A stretch of 64,000 bases of DNA from Saprospiraceae bacterium. Its GTDB lineage: Bacteria > Bacteroidota > Bacteroidia > Chitinophagales > Saprospiraceae. Numbering within the stretch: position 1 is the stretch's first letter; each line of letters begins with the position of its first letter. Positions 1 through 9,065 of this stretch are shown here, piece after piece. Where the stretch lies: positions 1 to 64,000 of the forward strand of contig JADJWN010000013.1 in assembly GCA_016716335.1 (NCBI GenBank), in the 5' to 3' direction. Position numbers and translations under genes: made by a program. The notes beneath the pieces are model-generated. The model worked only from the letters and a program-made list of their open reading frames with translations. It made no database searches and was not told the origin of the DNA.

Positions 1-1158
1 ATGAGCGAAAAAGTTCATGGGTTCCATCGGATTGTGTGCCAGGAATGGAGCAGTGTATGTCCTGTCGAGAACATAAGCGGCCTTTTTGAACACCGCTTCC
101 GGATTACCATCTTTTCTCACGACTTTATTTAGGGTGGTTGAGGCCTTTTCCATTTTTTGTCGGTGATTATCACTATTTTCCAATCCTGCGGGGGTAATCA
201 CATCTATATTACCGGCGAAAAAAGCTCTGCTGGTTTTGGAGGGACTTATTTCTTCCCACTCAGCTTTGACCTTTTTTTTGGCATTCATCACCTCCCAGGT
301 AGTTTGGCCGGCTATTACGATCAGGTCGTTGAATGCACTGACATCCGACCATATTCTGTCTTCCTCATTAAGATAAGTATTGATGGAAAAAACGTCAATA
401 ATCCCGGGCATTGATTTTGCCTCCTCTGCATCAAAGGATTTGAGCTTTAGCCCGAATGCAGGTGGATGAATGATCATAGCTGTCACCATTCCCTCCCGCT
501 TGTAATCGAGGCCGAAGAGGGGTTTGCCGGTCACTATGGCAGGACCATCCACGTTTTTTCTTGAACTGCCTATAATTTTAAAATCCTTGACTTCCTTCAG
601 GGTCACTTCGGCAGGTACCTCCAACTGTGCTGCCCGGGATGCCACCTCTCCATAGCTTATGGTACGGCCGGATGCTTTATGTGTGATTATACCTTCAGAT
701 GTGCTTAATTCTTCTATGGGCACTGACCAGCCATCTGCGGCTGCCTGCATCAGCATTTTTCTGGCTGTCGCTCCGGCCATCCTTAGAGAATCCCAGCCTT
801 GTCGGATCGCCTGACTTCCTCCTGCCAACTGTCTTTTGAACAGCCGGGTGTCCAGCGGTGCCTGCTCCACTATGACATTTTTCCAGTCTATATCCAGCTC
901 TTCTGCCACAATCATAGGCATGGATGTTTTGACATTCTGCCCGATTTCAGGATTTGGAGACATTATAGTCACTACCCCGTTTTCTCCGATTTTGATGAAT
1001 CCGTTGATCTGAAACCATTCTTCCGGCAGCGTCAAAGTATTTTTGACACCGGGTTTGCAGGAAGCTAACCAACTGAATCCCAAGAGCATGCCTCCACCTG
1101 CCAGGGCACTGCTTTTCATAAATGAGCGACGGCCAATTCCTGTTTTTACTACTGTCAT
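1..1158 (-). CDS. iorB: Molybdopterin-binding oxidoreductase large subunit (isoquinoline 1-oxidoreductase beta-like), partial
   Basis: The reading frame begins at the ATG at 1156-1158 and stays open to the window edge, giving 386 codons of a family that is usually about 700-750 residues, so the C-terminal half is missing. The N-terminus has a twin-arginine motif (GRRSFMK) followed by a hydrophobic stretch and the lipobox-like LASC, which suggests Tat export of a folded, cofactor-loaded protein, possibly as a lipoprotein. The body shows features of the xanthine dehydrogenase/aldehyde oxidase family without the FAD domain, such as GQNVKTSMPMIVAEELD near residue 60. It lies 37 bp after the 2Fe-2S subunit gene on the same strand, the usual small-then-large order. 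By family it would oxidise an N-heterocycle or aldehyde in the periplasm. The substrate cannot be told from sequence. Confidence 0.9.
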   Translation of the reverse strand, partial: MTVVKTGIGRRSFMKSSALAGGGMLLGFSWLASCKPGVKNTLTLPEEWFQINGFIKIGENGVVTIMSPNPEIGQNVKTSMPMIVAEELDIDWKNVIVEQAPLDTRLFKRQLAGGSQAIRQGWDSLRMAGATARKMLMQAAADGWSVPIEELSTSEGIITHKASGRTISYGEVASRAAQLEVPAEVTLKEVKDFKIIGSSRKNVDGPAIVTGKPLFGLDYKREGMVTAMIIHPPAFGLKLKSFDAEEAKSMPGIIDVFSINTYLNEEDRIWSDVSAFNDLIVIAGQTTWEVMNAKKKVKAEWEEISPSKTSRAFFAGNIDVITPAGLENSDNHRQKMEKASTTLNKVVRKDGNPEAVFKKAAYVLDRTYTAPFLAHNPMEPMNFFAH

Positions 1159-1195
1159 GATAAGAGGAAATTTAAAGCTTTTATCAGATAAAAAA

Positions 1196-1654
1196 TTACA
1201 TTTTTTCTGCAGCGGACTTAATAGCTGCCCTGATTCTCACATAGGTGCCACAACGACAAAGATTGCCCTGCATAGCTTCATCTATTTCAGCATCTGTTGG
1301 TTTTTTGTTCTTGTTAAGCAGGGATACCGCTGACATAATCTGCCCTGCCTGACAATATCCGCATTGCGGTACGTCGTGCTCTATCCAGGCTTGCTGCACC
1401 GGATGATCTCCACTTTCTGACAATCCTTCGATTGTGGTGATTTTTTTGCCTTCGAGCTGTCCGACGGGTAGTACACAGGATCGGGTAGCTACCCCATTGA
1501 TATGCACGGTACAAGCACCGCAGGCAGCTACACCGCAGCCGTACTTCGTACCCACAAGGTCCAGGTGGTCTCTGAGCACCCATAATAACGGAGTGGTCTC
1601 ATCCAGATCCAGCCGGTGTTTCTTGCCATTTACATTCAAATTGATGATTGCCAT
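1196..1654 (-). CDS. iorA: (2Fe-2S)-binding small subunit of the molybdenum hydroxylase (isoquinoline 1-oxidoreductase alpha-like)
   Basis: This complete 152-residue protein is the electron-transfer subunit for the downstream molybdopterin protein. Both iron-sulfur sites are visible. The plant-type ferredoxin cluster is [11 protein letters not shown] around residues 40-50 with a later Cys. The second cluster uses CGYCQAGQ around residue 98 and CRCGTY near the C-terminus. Length matches the family. There is no signal peptide, so export would occur by hitch-hiking on the Tat signal of the large subunit, as is known for this group. A good Bacteroidota promoter lies about 50 bp upstream (1706-1738), so this gene and the next probably form a two-gene operon. 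Confidence 0.93.
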   Translation of the reverse strand: MAIINLNVNGKKHRLDLDETTPLLWVLRDHLDLVGTKYGCGVAACGACTVHINGVATRSCVLPVGQLEGKKITTIEGLSESGDHPVQQAWIEHDVPQCGYCQAGQIMSAVSLLNKNKKPTDAEIDEAMQGNLCRCGTYVRIRAAIKSAAEKM

Positions 1655-1705
1655 TGATATCGATTTTTAACAAAATAAAATTTCATTTAAAGCTGGAAAT
1701 ACATA

Positions 1706-1738
1706 CAAAGATAGAAATTTGACGACATTGATAAGCAA
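1706..1738 (-). promoter_or_regulatory. Candidate Bacteroidota promoter for the iorA-iorB pair
   Basis: On the minus strand the sequence reads TTG, a 22-base spacer, then TATCTTTG, which fits the TTG/TAnnTTTG consensus of the Bacteroidota primary sigma factor. The -7 box is at 1706-1713 and the TTG at 1736-1738. Transcription would start near 1700, leaving a leader of roughly 45 bases before the start at 1654. Confidence 0.5.
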
Positions 1739-1795
1739 TAATTAACAAGATTGCTGCGAAAATACCGTGACTACCCAAATGGATCAATCTCTCAA

Positions 1796-2404
1796 TCAAA
1801 CAGAGGCCTGATACTGCTGCCAATCTTCCGGGGTATCAATATCTATAATTCCTTCCGGGAATGAAATCAAATCCAGATCTGACCTGTTTTCAAGCAGGAT
1901 TTTTTTTGCCCCTTCCTTACCTTCGAATTTGGTAAATAAGCTGAATTTTGACTTATGAACAAGTACCGGTGGACCTATGGTATGTCCGTAATCGGAGGCT
2001 ATAAGAGGTTTTTTGCCTTCAAGATGCTTTTGCAATAAAAGATTTAATATACAGCTATCCACCAGGGGTTGGTCGCAAAGCAGGATTGTAAGAATATCTA
2101 CCTCCGGCCATCTAAGGATTGCCTGCGTTATGCCCAACGAAAGCGAACTGCCCATTCCCTTTTTCCAGTCCGGATTCACCACGGATTCTACGGGTAAATG
2201 AACCAAAGCCTCTTTGACCTCTGATGCATACGCTCCGAGGACCACCAAAACTCCGGAACCGTTGAAATTCAGAGCTATCCTGCAAATCCTGCTTAACAAT
2301 GTTTCTCCATTAACCGGGAGCAGTTGTTTGGGTGTACCCAATCGTTCAGACTGCCCTGCCGCCAGTACTATCACAGCCGTGTTGAAACGGGACTGATTTT
2401 CCAT
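1796..2404 (-). CDS. mocA: Nucleotidyltransferase of the MobA/MocA type (molybdenum cofactor nucleotidyltransferase)
   Basis: The protein begins with the GT-A nucleotidyltransferase signature VIVLAAGQSERLGTPKQLL and later has LLCDQPLV, the metal-binding Asp region, and a C-terminal IDIDTPEDW segment. This is the MobA-like family that attaches CMP or GMP to molybdopterin. Enzymes of the neighbouring hydroxylase type normally need the cytosine dinucleotide form, so MocA is the likeliest role; this rests on context. I chose the ATG at 2402-2404 (202 residues) because it gives the usual short N-terminus. An in-frame ATG at 2461 would add 19 unrelated residues and overlap the ferritin gene by 29 bp. 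The gene follows ferritin on the same strand. Confidence 0.85.
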   Translation of the reverse strand: MENQSRFNTAVIVLAAGQSERLGTPKQLLPVNGETLLSRICRIALNFNGSGVLVVLGAYASEVKEALVHLPVESVVNPDWKKGMGSSLSLGITQAILRWPEVDILTILLCDQPLVDSCILNLLLQKHLEGKKPLIASDYGHTIGPPVLVHKSKFSLFTKFEGKEGAKKILLENRSDLDLISFPEGIIDIDTPEDWQQYQASV

Positions 2405-2432
2405 TTGCTTTAACGGCCGATTATGTAAAATA

Positions 2433-2960
2433 TTACTCTGCCTCGCCTTCAGCTGCGACAATCAGATCATTGATTTTTTCAACTTCCTTGTCAATGTAAT
2501 ATAAACTCTGTCCTCCTTCACCAATGACTTTTATCCTGTCCAGAATAGTACGGATTGCTGCTTCTTCTTCCCTTTGTTCTTCTACGTACCACTGCATAAA
2601 ATTCAGGGTATTGTAATCTCTGAGTTCGTCGCTCATTTTCACAATATTGTGTATAGCGGCGGTAACTTTTCGTTCCTGTTCAAATACTTTGTTAAAGGCT
2701 TCCTGAATCGAATTGTACTTTACAGGAGGCTGCTCAATAGCCGGTGTCACAGGCAATACTCCCGATTCGCTCATGTATTCATAAATTTTGAGCATATGCA
2801 TACGCTCCTCATCGGATTGTCTCAAAAAGAATTTTTTACACCCTTCCAAAGCCTGATCATCACACCAGTATGCAAGTGCAAGATAGAACGAAGATGCAAA
2901 TGATTCATAGGCTATCTGGTCGTTTAGCGCCTGAACAATTTTTTCATTCAAATCAATCAT
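2433..2960 (-). CDS. ftnA: Non-haem ferritin
   Basis: This 175-residue four-helix protein has the ferroxidase residues of bacterial ferritin: an N-terminal EKIVQALNDQIAYE helix, the DEERMH segment near residue 53 and an EEQREEE segment near residue 130. It lacks the C-terminal Met haem ligand context of bacterioferritin. By family it oxidises and stores iron inside a 24-subunit shell in the cytoplasm. It sits just upstream of the MocA-like gene. A TAATTTTG box on the minus strand at 3022-3029 could be its -7 element, but no TTG lies at the right distance. Confidence 0.93.
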   Translation of the reverse strand: MIDLNEKIVQALNDQIAYESFASSFYLALAYWCDDQALEGCKKFFLRQSDEERMHMLKIYEYMSESGVLPVTPAIEQPPVKYNSIQEAFNKVFEQERKVTAAIHNIVKMSDELRDYNTLNFMQWYVEEQREEEAAIRTILDRIKVIGEGGQSLYYIDKEVEKINDLIVAAEGEAE

Positions 2961-3170
2961 ACCAATTTTATTTTATTCGATAGCTAAAATGTGAACAAGC
3001 CTGATTTTGTTTGCATATGATCAAAATTACCCTGCTTTTCACAAAATTTAGAATTAGTCTTGATACAGATATATTTTGGTGGATTTTTCAATTCTGCCAT
3101 ACAAATAAATTTTACCACCTAATCAACGGAACTCTCAAATACAGATATATTCGCCATAAATATCAGGCGA

Positions 3171-4331
3171 ATGGATATCAATGAAATTTTAATGCACCTG
3201 GGTGAAGACAGAGAGGAATACTTTAATGCCATAGCACCTCCGGTAATTCAATCTTCCAATTTTGTTTTTCCTGATGTAGCTGCAATGCGGGCTGCTTTAG
3301 CTGAAGAAGCGGTGCATCACATATACACCAGGGGTAATAACCCTACCGTTGAAATACTCAGAAAAAAAATAGCTGCCCTCGAAAATACGGAGGATGCATT
3401 GATTACTCCCAGCGGTTCTGCGGCAATTGCCATAGCATTGATATCTCAGCTGAAAGCCGGAGATCATCTGATCTGCGTACAAAAACCCTATAGCTGGACA
3501 GCAAAACTGATTAATAATATCCTTCACCGATTTGGCGTAAGCTCCGATTTTGTGGATGGCAGAGATATATGCAATATAATGAATGCAATAAAGCCAAATA
3601 CCCGGGTTCTTTACCTTGAAAGTCCCAATTCCATCACCTTTGAATTGCAGGATCTGGAAGCATGCGCTTCTGTGGCAGTCAAATATGGGATAACCACCAT
3701 CATTGACAATAGCCACTGTTCACCATTATTCCAAAGGCCGGCAGACTTTGGCATTGATATTATCCTGCATTCTGCCACTAAATATATCAATGGTCACAGT
3801 GATGTGGTGGCCGGAGTGATATGCAGTGACAGAAAAAGAATAGCCACAATGTTTGACATGGAATGGATGACTCTCGGCACCGCCGTATCGCCTCACGATG
3901 CTGCACTCATGCTGCGGGGGCTACGTACTCTTCACATACGCCTCCAAAGAAGTAATGACACGGCATTTCAGGTAACCGGGTATCTTCACAATCACCCCAA
4001 AGTGGCACAATTGCTTTTCCCTTTGCATCCTTCATTCCCGCAATATGACCTTGCGGTACGGCAAATGAAAGGTTGTGGGGGGCTGATCACCATTCAACTG
4101 AAAGCTGAAAACAAGTCGCAGGCAGAGCGATTTGTAAATCAATTGAAATGCTTTCTGATAGCTGTGTCATGGGGAGGATACGAATCTCTCGTATTACCTT
4201 CAGTAGTATTCCATGATATACCGGGTAAGCCGGACTCTCCATTGCATTGGACATGGGTAAGATTGTATGTAGGCCTGGAAGATGCCGCTTACCTGATCGC
4301 TGATCTGGAACAGGCCTTCGATTCCATGTAG
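3171..4331 (+). CDS. Trans-sulfuration PLP enzyme (cystathionine gamma-synthase/gamma-lyase family)
   Basis: The 386-residue protein has the Cys/Met metabolism PLP-enzyme layout. YTRGNNPT at residues 52-59 is the phosphate-binding region of the partner subunit, IIDNSHCSPLFQ near 177-188 carries the PLP-binding Asp, and SATKYINGHSD at 201-211 contains the Schiff-base lysine K204. The usual SGMAAI is SGSAAI here. Members make cystathionine, cleave it or cleave methionine, and these activities cannot be separated by eye. The gene stands alone: ferritin diverges upstream and a terminator follows at 4361. The start is an ATG with no good ribosome binding site, normal for this phylum. Confidence 0.88.
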   Translation: MDINEILMHLGEDREEYFNAIAPPVIQSSNFVFPDVAAMRAALAEEAVHHIYTRGNNPTVEILRKKIAALENTEDALITPSGSAAIAIALISQLKAGDHLICVQKPYSWTAKLINNILHRFGVSSDFVDGRDICNIMNAIKPNTRVLYLESPNSITFELQDLEACASVAVKYGITTIIDNSHCSPLFQRPADFGIDIILHSATKYINGHSDVVAGVICSDRKRIATMFDMEWMTLGTAVSPHDAALMLRGLRTLHIRLQRSNDTAFQVTGYLHNHPKVAQLLFPLHPSFPQYDLAVRQMKGCGGLITIQLKAENKSQAERFVNQLKCFLIAVSWGGYESLVLPSVVFHDIPGKPDSPLHWTWVRLYVGLEDAAYLIADLEQAFDSM

Positions 4332-4360
4332 GATTTTATCAAGGTGAATAAACATAAAAA

Positions 4361-4393
4361 GCCCGTACATACAGGTATGTACAGGCAATTTTT
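4361..4393. terminator. Bidirectional terminator between the trans-sulfuration gene and secG
   Basis: An 11-position stem with one mismatch (GCCCGTACATA pairing with TATGTACAGGC across a CAGG loop) spans 4361-4386. It is preceded by AAAAA and followed by AATTTTT, so it can end transcripts from both convergent genes. Confidence 0.75.
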
Positions 4394-4414
4394 GAGATTG
4401 AGTTGAGTTTTATC

Positions 4415-4681
4415 TTACTGGATAGGCTGAATGGTATTGGCGGTTCCTGCACTACCTGATACAAGAATCGCAGTAATAATACATAAGAGGAATAAACTGG
4501 CAGCCAAACCCCAGGTTACTTTTTCCACAAAGTCAGCAGACCTTGCAGCACCAAACATCTGGTTGGCAGCTGATCCTCCGAAATTGGAGTCCACTCCTCC
4601 CCCTTTTGGATTTTGAATCAATACCACAGCCATTAAAAGTACACAGTTTATCGCTATCAAGATGGTCAGTGCTGTTGTCAT
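4415..4681 (-). CDS. secG: Preprotein translocase subunit SecG
   Basis: This small membrane protein of 88 residues has two hydrophobic helices (about residues 3-22 and 56-78) around the conserved cytoplasmic loop with IQNPKGGG and FGGSAANQMFGA, the SecG signature. It associates with SecYE and helps SecA-driven protein export. Its ATG overlaps the stop of the upstream gene in ATGA (4678-4681), so the two are probably translationally coupled. Length and topology are normal. Confidence 0.93.
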   Translation of the reverse strand: MTTALTILIAINCVLLMAVVLIQNPKGGGVDSNFGGSAANQMFGAARSADFVEKVTWGLAASLFLLCIITAILVSGSAGTANTIQPIQ

Positions 4682-5646
4682 TCTACGTTATTTTTTAACA
4701 ATTCTTCAATTTTGGCCGCAAAGTAAACACTTTTTTCCGGAAATTTCAACATTAATTGGTTATACATTTTTACCGCTTCTGATATATGGCCCTGAGATGC
4801 CAGTATCTGTGCCAGTGGCTCTGAAATTATCTGATCTGATTTTTGTACCGATTTTTTTACCGATTCGATGACCTCGGCATGCTTTTCCTTCTTGCGTTTT
4901 TTCTCTCCGGGCATATTTTTGCCTGAAATGCTGAGCAACCACTGTCCGTACTCTGATAACCCGGACAATTCTTTCATCCTGAATTTTTCAGATTTCATTT
5001 TCTTCGATTTCTTTTTCTTCTTCGAAGCACTTTTTTTGTTGCTGTCAGACTCTCCGGAAATATGGTGCTCCATCATATCCATATCACGCTCAGGTACTAT
5101 AGTTGGGGTGTCATCCGGTATCAGCTCCATGGATTTATCGGTCAAAGCGGACATTTCCGGTTCATTTAAAGTAAAGCTATTCGGATTGGTTACCACATCG
5201 AAGGTATCTGTATCTTCTTCTTTTTCTGAAACGTCCTGGTAGCTATCTGATAAAATTTCAGATGGATTGTCATTTTCATTTCCGTGTTCCGGATAAGTAA
5301 TGTTGCCGGTCATTTCCGGAGTATTTTCAAAAGCAATCAAGGGGTCTTCCATTTCATAAATATCAGAGCTGCTTTCGGGCATATCAGACGGATAGGGAAT
5401 GGATTCAGATACTGATGTCCCGGCATTCATGAGTCTGATAAACTCCGGGGTAAGCATCCTGCGATCGGTAAATGCAGGTGAAGTGTTTCCGGGCAGATGA
5501 ATCTTGGTAAACTCCTGCTTAAATGCATGCAGCAGTCTCAGTCCATGGTCAAAAGGATATGATTCCAGCATGGATCTGAGCTGATCAGCATCAAGTTGTT
5601 GCAGGCGGTCTGTATCTTCCAGATAGTATGACAAAGGATGGTTCAT
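4678..5646 (-). CDS. Hypothetical acidic protein with a lysine-rich linker and a C-terminal TPR-like helix pair
   Basis: I do not recognise a named family. The 322-residue protein starts with a helical segment (SYYLEDTDRLQQLDADQLR), runs through a long acidic, low-complexity middle rich in Glu, Asp and Ser, then a basic run (SKKKKKSKKMKSEK near residue 205) and ends with EPLAQILASQGHISEAVKMY followed by KFPEKSVYFAAKIEEL, which resembles one tetratricopeptide repeat. No signal peptide or membrane helix is seen. It is the first gene of a unit with secG (4-bp overlap). That pairing suggests co-expression with the export machinery but does not define a function. Confidence 0.75.
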   Translation of the reverse strand: MNHPLSYYLEDTDRLQQLDADQLRSMLESYPFDHGLRLLHAFKQEFTKIHLPGNTSPAFTDRRMLTPEFIRLMNAGTSVSESIPYPSDMPESSSDIYEMEDPLIAFENTPEMTGNITYPEHGNENDNPSEILSDSYQDVSEKEEDTDTFDVVTNPNSFTLNEPEMSALTDKSMELIPDDTPTIVPERDMDMMEHHISGESDSNKKSASKKKKKSKKMKSEKFRMKELSGLSEYGQWLLSISGKNMPGEKKRKKEKHAEVIESVKKSVQKSDQIISEPLAQILASQGHISEAVKMYNQLMLKFPEKSVYFAAKIEELLKNNVE

Positions 5647-5871
5647 ATGGGGTGCAAAGTAACGCTATTTTGGACTTATCAAACAGAATTTTAAATCTCA
5701 TTTAACTATTTGACTTCAAACAATTGTGCAACCCTTTGTATTATAAGTACTTACCATCTGTTAGTAATTTCATAAACCGTATGAAGTAATTTTTTTGATG
5801 CTAAATGTCAGTTTTGCTGACTGTATGACTATTTTTGCAAACCAATTATCTAATCATTTAAAGTCCAAATT

Positions 5872-6985
5872 ATGGTAATAGGAGTACCAAAAGAAATCAA
5901 AACCAACGAAAACAGAGTAGCCCTTACACCTGCCGGCACCCTGGAGTTATGCAGAAGAGGGCATACCGTATATGTACAGTCCACAGCTGGAGAAGGTTCC
6001 GGATTTGCCGATGACGAGTACAGAGAAGCCGGAGCCAAAATTCTTCCCACCATCGAAGATGTATATGGCATTGCAGAGATGATTATAAAGGTAAAGGAGC
6101 CCATAGAACCTGAATACAGTTTGATAAAACCTGATCAGTTGCTGTTCACCTATTTTCACTTTGCATCTTATCAGCCACTGACTGAGGCAATGATAAAGAG
6201 TAAGGCCGTATGCCTCGCTTATGAAACCGTAGAGTCTGCTGACAGATCTCTGCCCTTATTGATACCTATGTCTGAAGTAGCCGGAAGGATGGCCATCCAG
6301 CAGGGAGCCAAATATCTGGAAAAGCCTCAGCAGGGTCGTGGCGTACTGTTGGGTGGTGTGCCCGGAGTACCGCCAGCCAAAGTACTGATCCTTGGTGGTG
6401 GCGTAGTAGGTACTCAGGCAGCCAAGATGGCCGCAGGCCTGGGTGCCACAGTGACAATACTGGACGTAAGTCTGAAGAGACTGAGATACCTGTCAGATGT
6501 GATGCCCGCCAATGTTATCACAATGTATTCCAATGAGTTTACTATCAGGAGACTTATTAAAAACCATGACCTGATTGTTGGAGCTGTACTGATACCCGGA
6601 GCCAAGGCACCCAATCTGATCACCCGTGAAATGCTCAAAGAAATGCGTCCGGGTACAGTGGTAGTGGATGTGGCCGTGGATCAGGGTGGTTGTATAGAGA
6701 CCTGTCGTCCTACCACACATGACAATCCTACCTACATAGTGGATGGTGTGGTACACTATTGTGTGGCCAATATGCCAGGTGCTGTACCTTATACCTCTAC
6801 CATTGCCCTTACCAACGCTACCCTGCCCTACGCCTTGCAAACTGGCTGAAAAAGGCTGGAAGCAGGCATGCAGAGAGAATCAGGAACTCAAACTGGGACT
6901 TAACATTGTGAATGGTAAGGTGGTATATGAAAATGTAGCAGATGCTTTTGGCTTACCTTACACACCTGTAGAGCAGGTATTATAA
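5872..6985 (+). CDS. ald: Alanine dehydrogenase, interrupted by a one-base frameshift
   Basis: The N-terminal frame encodes [20 protein letters not shown] and the NAD-binding [22 protein letters not shown], typical of alanine dehydrogenase, which interconverts L-alanine and pyruvate plus ammonia. This frame stops at 6847-6849 after 325 residues. The missing C-terminus ([20 protein letters not shown] to YTPVEQVL) continues in the +1 frame to 6985. Removing one A from CAAACTG at 6838-6844 restores a 370-residue protein, the exact family length. A sequencing error in the A run is therefore more likely than a real pseudogene. A TATTTTTG box at 5830-5837 may be the -7 element, and a terminator follows at 7010. 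Confidence 0.88.
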
Positions 6986-7009
6986 GATATCACCCATACT
7001 ATAATAAAG

Positions 7010-7040
7010 AAGGCAGTCTAAATCAGGGCTGCCTTTTTTA
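7010..7040 (+). terminator. Rho-independent terminator after ald
   Basis: AGGCAG pairs with CTGCCT around an 11-12 base loop and is followed directly by a run of Ts (7033-7039), about 25 bp after the ald stop. Confidence 0.7.
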
Positions 7041-7118
7041 TTTAATCATTTCAAAGTTCATTATATTTGTATCTCATAATTGATAGCGCATTTTTTCTCA
7101 CCTGTAAATCTCAATATT

Positions 7119-7322
7119 ATGACGCCGAATATGGGTACCACAGATAAAAGAATCAGACTCGGGTTAGCCCTTCTGGTAGCAGTACTTTATGGCTTTAAAG
7201 TGATAAGCGGCACATTGGGAATTATACTCCTGGCTTTGGCCATAGTTTTTGCCCTTACTTCATTTTTAAGTTTTTGTCCTTTGTACACTTTAATCGGTTT
7301 CAGCACAAAGGAAAAACCATAA
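7119..7322 (+). CDS. DUF2892-type small membrane protein
   Basis: The ORF is open from 7080, but the ATG at 7119 (MTPNMGTTDKRIRL, 67 residues) is the natural start because GTTDK/RxIR opens this family. Two hydrophobic helices follow, about residues 14-31 and 33-55, with the short SFCPLYTLIGF motif at the end, as in DUF2892 proteins related to the membrane part of YgaP. Function in the family is unknown; some members are fused to rhodanese domains. It stands alone between ald and the sugar dehydrogenase. Confidence 0.7.
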   Translation: MTPNMGTTDKRIRLGLALLVAVLYGFKVISGTLGIILLALAIVFALTSFLSFCPLYTLIGFSTKEKP

Positions 7323-7511
7323 GCAATTTTTCATGTTGATTATAACGGTTTTACACAATTCATAGTAATACCGTTTTGCTGAGCTTATTCTTCCGGCATC
7401 TTCGGAGCAGTCAGATTTTTATATGATGTATCCAGCTGATTGGCTGAAAATTTCAATAATAGTTTCAGGCCAACAGACTCTATTTTTTTCAAAAAATTCA
7501 AATTCTTGTTT

Positions 7512-9053
7512 ATGCGGTTGTATTACTTAGGCTTTCTGGTTAGTCTCTTATGTTTCTCCACCAATATATACACCCAGACACTGGAACTGATGCCTTTTGC
7601 AGAGAATCTGAGGAGACCGGTGGACATTGCTCATGCCGGTGATGACCGTCTCTTTGTAGTGGAAAAAGATGGTACTATTGTCATTTTAAGACCGGATGGC
7701 CAAGTAGATAATACCCCCTTTCTTGATATTCGCAACAGAGTGAACGCATTTGCCAATGAACGGGGCTTACTCGGACTTGCGTTCCATCCTGATTACACTC
7801 AAAACGGTTTCTTTTACGTCCATTATACCAATAATCAGGGCAATTCTGTGATTTCCAGGTTTACGAGGGATAGCAACAATCCTGACAGGGCACTTCCGGG
7901 TAGTGAGTTGATATTGATGACTGTGAACCAACCTTTCAACAATCATAATGCCGGAGATCTGAATTTCGGGCCGGACGGTTTTCTGTATATCGGTATGGGA
8001 GATGGCGGCAGCGGTGGTGATCCCGGCAATCGTTCGCAAAATCCCCGGGATTTGCTGGGTAAAATGCTGAGAGTAGATGTCAATGGAGATGCTCCCTACA
8101 CTATACCTGATACCAATCCGTTCAAAGGAAATGCGGATACGCTTCAGGAAATCTGGTCTTTAGGCTGGAGAAATCCCTGGAGATTCAGTTTTGACCGGCT
8201 TACCGGAGATATGTGGATAGCCGATGTAGGACAAAATGCCTGGGAAGAAATCAATATGGAGCCTCCCGGTCGGGGAGGATTGAATTATGGATGGAGATGT
8301 TATGAAGGAAATAATACATTTAATACTACAGGATGCAGACCGCGAGAAAACTATACTTTCCCCGTGCATGTTTACCCCAACCGGTTTGATGTAGGCTGTT
8401 CTGTCACGGGAGGCTATGTGTACAGAGGGTCAAAATTTCCTAAATTATATGGTAAGTATATTTACACAGATTTTTGTACAGGTATTTTCTGGATGCTGGA
8501 AAGAAGCGGCAATAATTGGATCAATACTCAATTAGGTGATTTTGACAATCAGGACTTTGCTACTTTTGTAGAAGACAGCTCCGGTTGATTATATGTAGCA
8601 GGGCTTGCCACCGGACGGATTTACAAGGTAACGGACAGCAGCTGCAATGCCTTTTTCAGCAGAAGTATAGATGTAAATGTACAATCCACCTTCTGCCACG
8701 ATTCCTGCGATGGCCGGATTCTTATCACAGGGGACATCGCCGGATTATCGGTGCTATGGGAAGATAATGACAGCAGCTTTGCGAAAATCAACCTCTGCCC
8801 GGGAGATTACCGGTTTATCGTTCAGGATTCCAGCGGATGTAATGCTGAATTCCGAAGCGAAATCACTGCTCCTGAGGTGGACAGCTTGATGCTGTTCATT
8901 AATGGAGATAGCCTGCAGGTAGAGGGAAATATTATGTCAGAATATCAGTGGTATCTCAATGGACAACTGGTGCTTAGCACTGATATACCGGTCATTGTGC
9001 CTCAGTCCGGAGGTACTTATTTTGTTATAGCTATTAGTTTCCAGGGATGCTAA
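7512..9053 (+). CDS. PQQ-dependent sugar dehydrogenase-like secreted protein with an in-frame TGA
   Basis: The start at 7512 gives a signal peptide (MRLYYLGFLVSLLCFSTNIY). The next 340 residues are a glucose/sorbosone dehydrogenase beta-propeller with RPVDIAHAGDDRLFVVEKDG, GLAFHPDY, NHNAGDLNFGPDGFLYIGMG and SLGWRNPWRFSFD, which carry the PQQ and calcium contacts of the family. A TGA at 8586-8588 interrupts the frame, yet the same frame continues without a gap as LYVAGLATGRIYKV, then an SprB-like repeat with paired cysteines and an Ig-like segment (YQWYLNG), stopping at 9051-9053. No T9SS sorting tail is seen. The gene could be a young pseudogene or carry a base-call error. If the stop is real, the product ends within the last propeller blade. 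Confidence 0.82.
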
Positions 9054-9065
9054 AAAAAAACTATT

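Noticed and set aside
2961..3170. SAM riboswitch before the trans-sulfuration gene
   Set aside because: I could not find the paired elements of any SAM riboswitch class in the short AT-rich leader.
6743..6985. Separate 80-residue protein after ald
   Set aside because: Its C-terminal half is the missing end of alanine dehydrogenase; only one base separates the frames.
8585..9053. Selenocysteine or TGA recoding in the sugar dehydrogenase
   Set aside because: No selenocysteine insertion element or selenoprotein homologue is known to me for this family, and other genes in the window use TGA as a normal stop.
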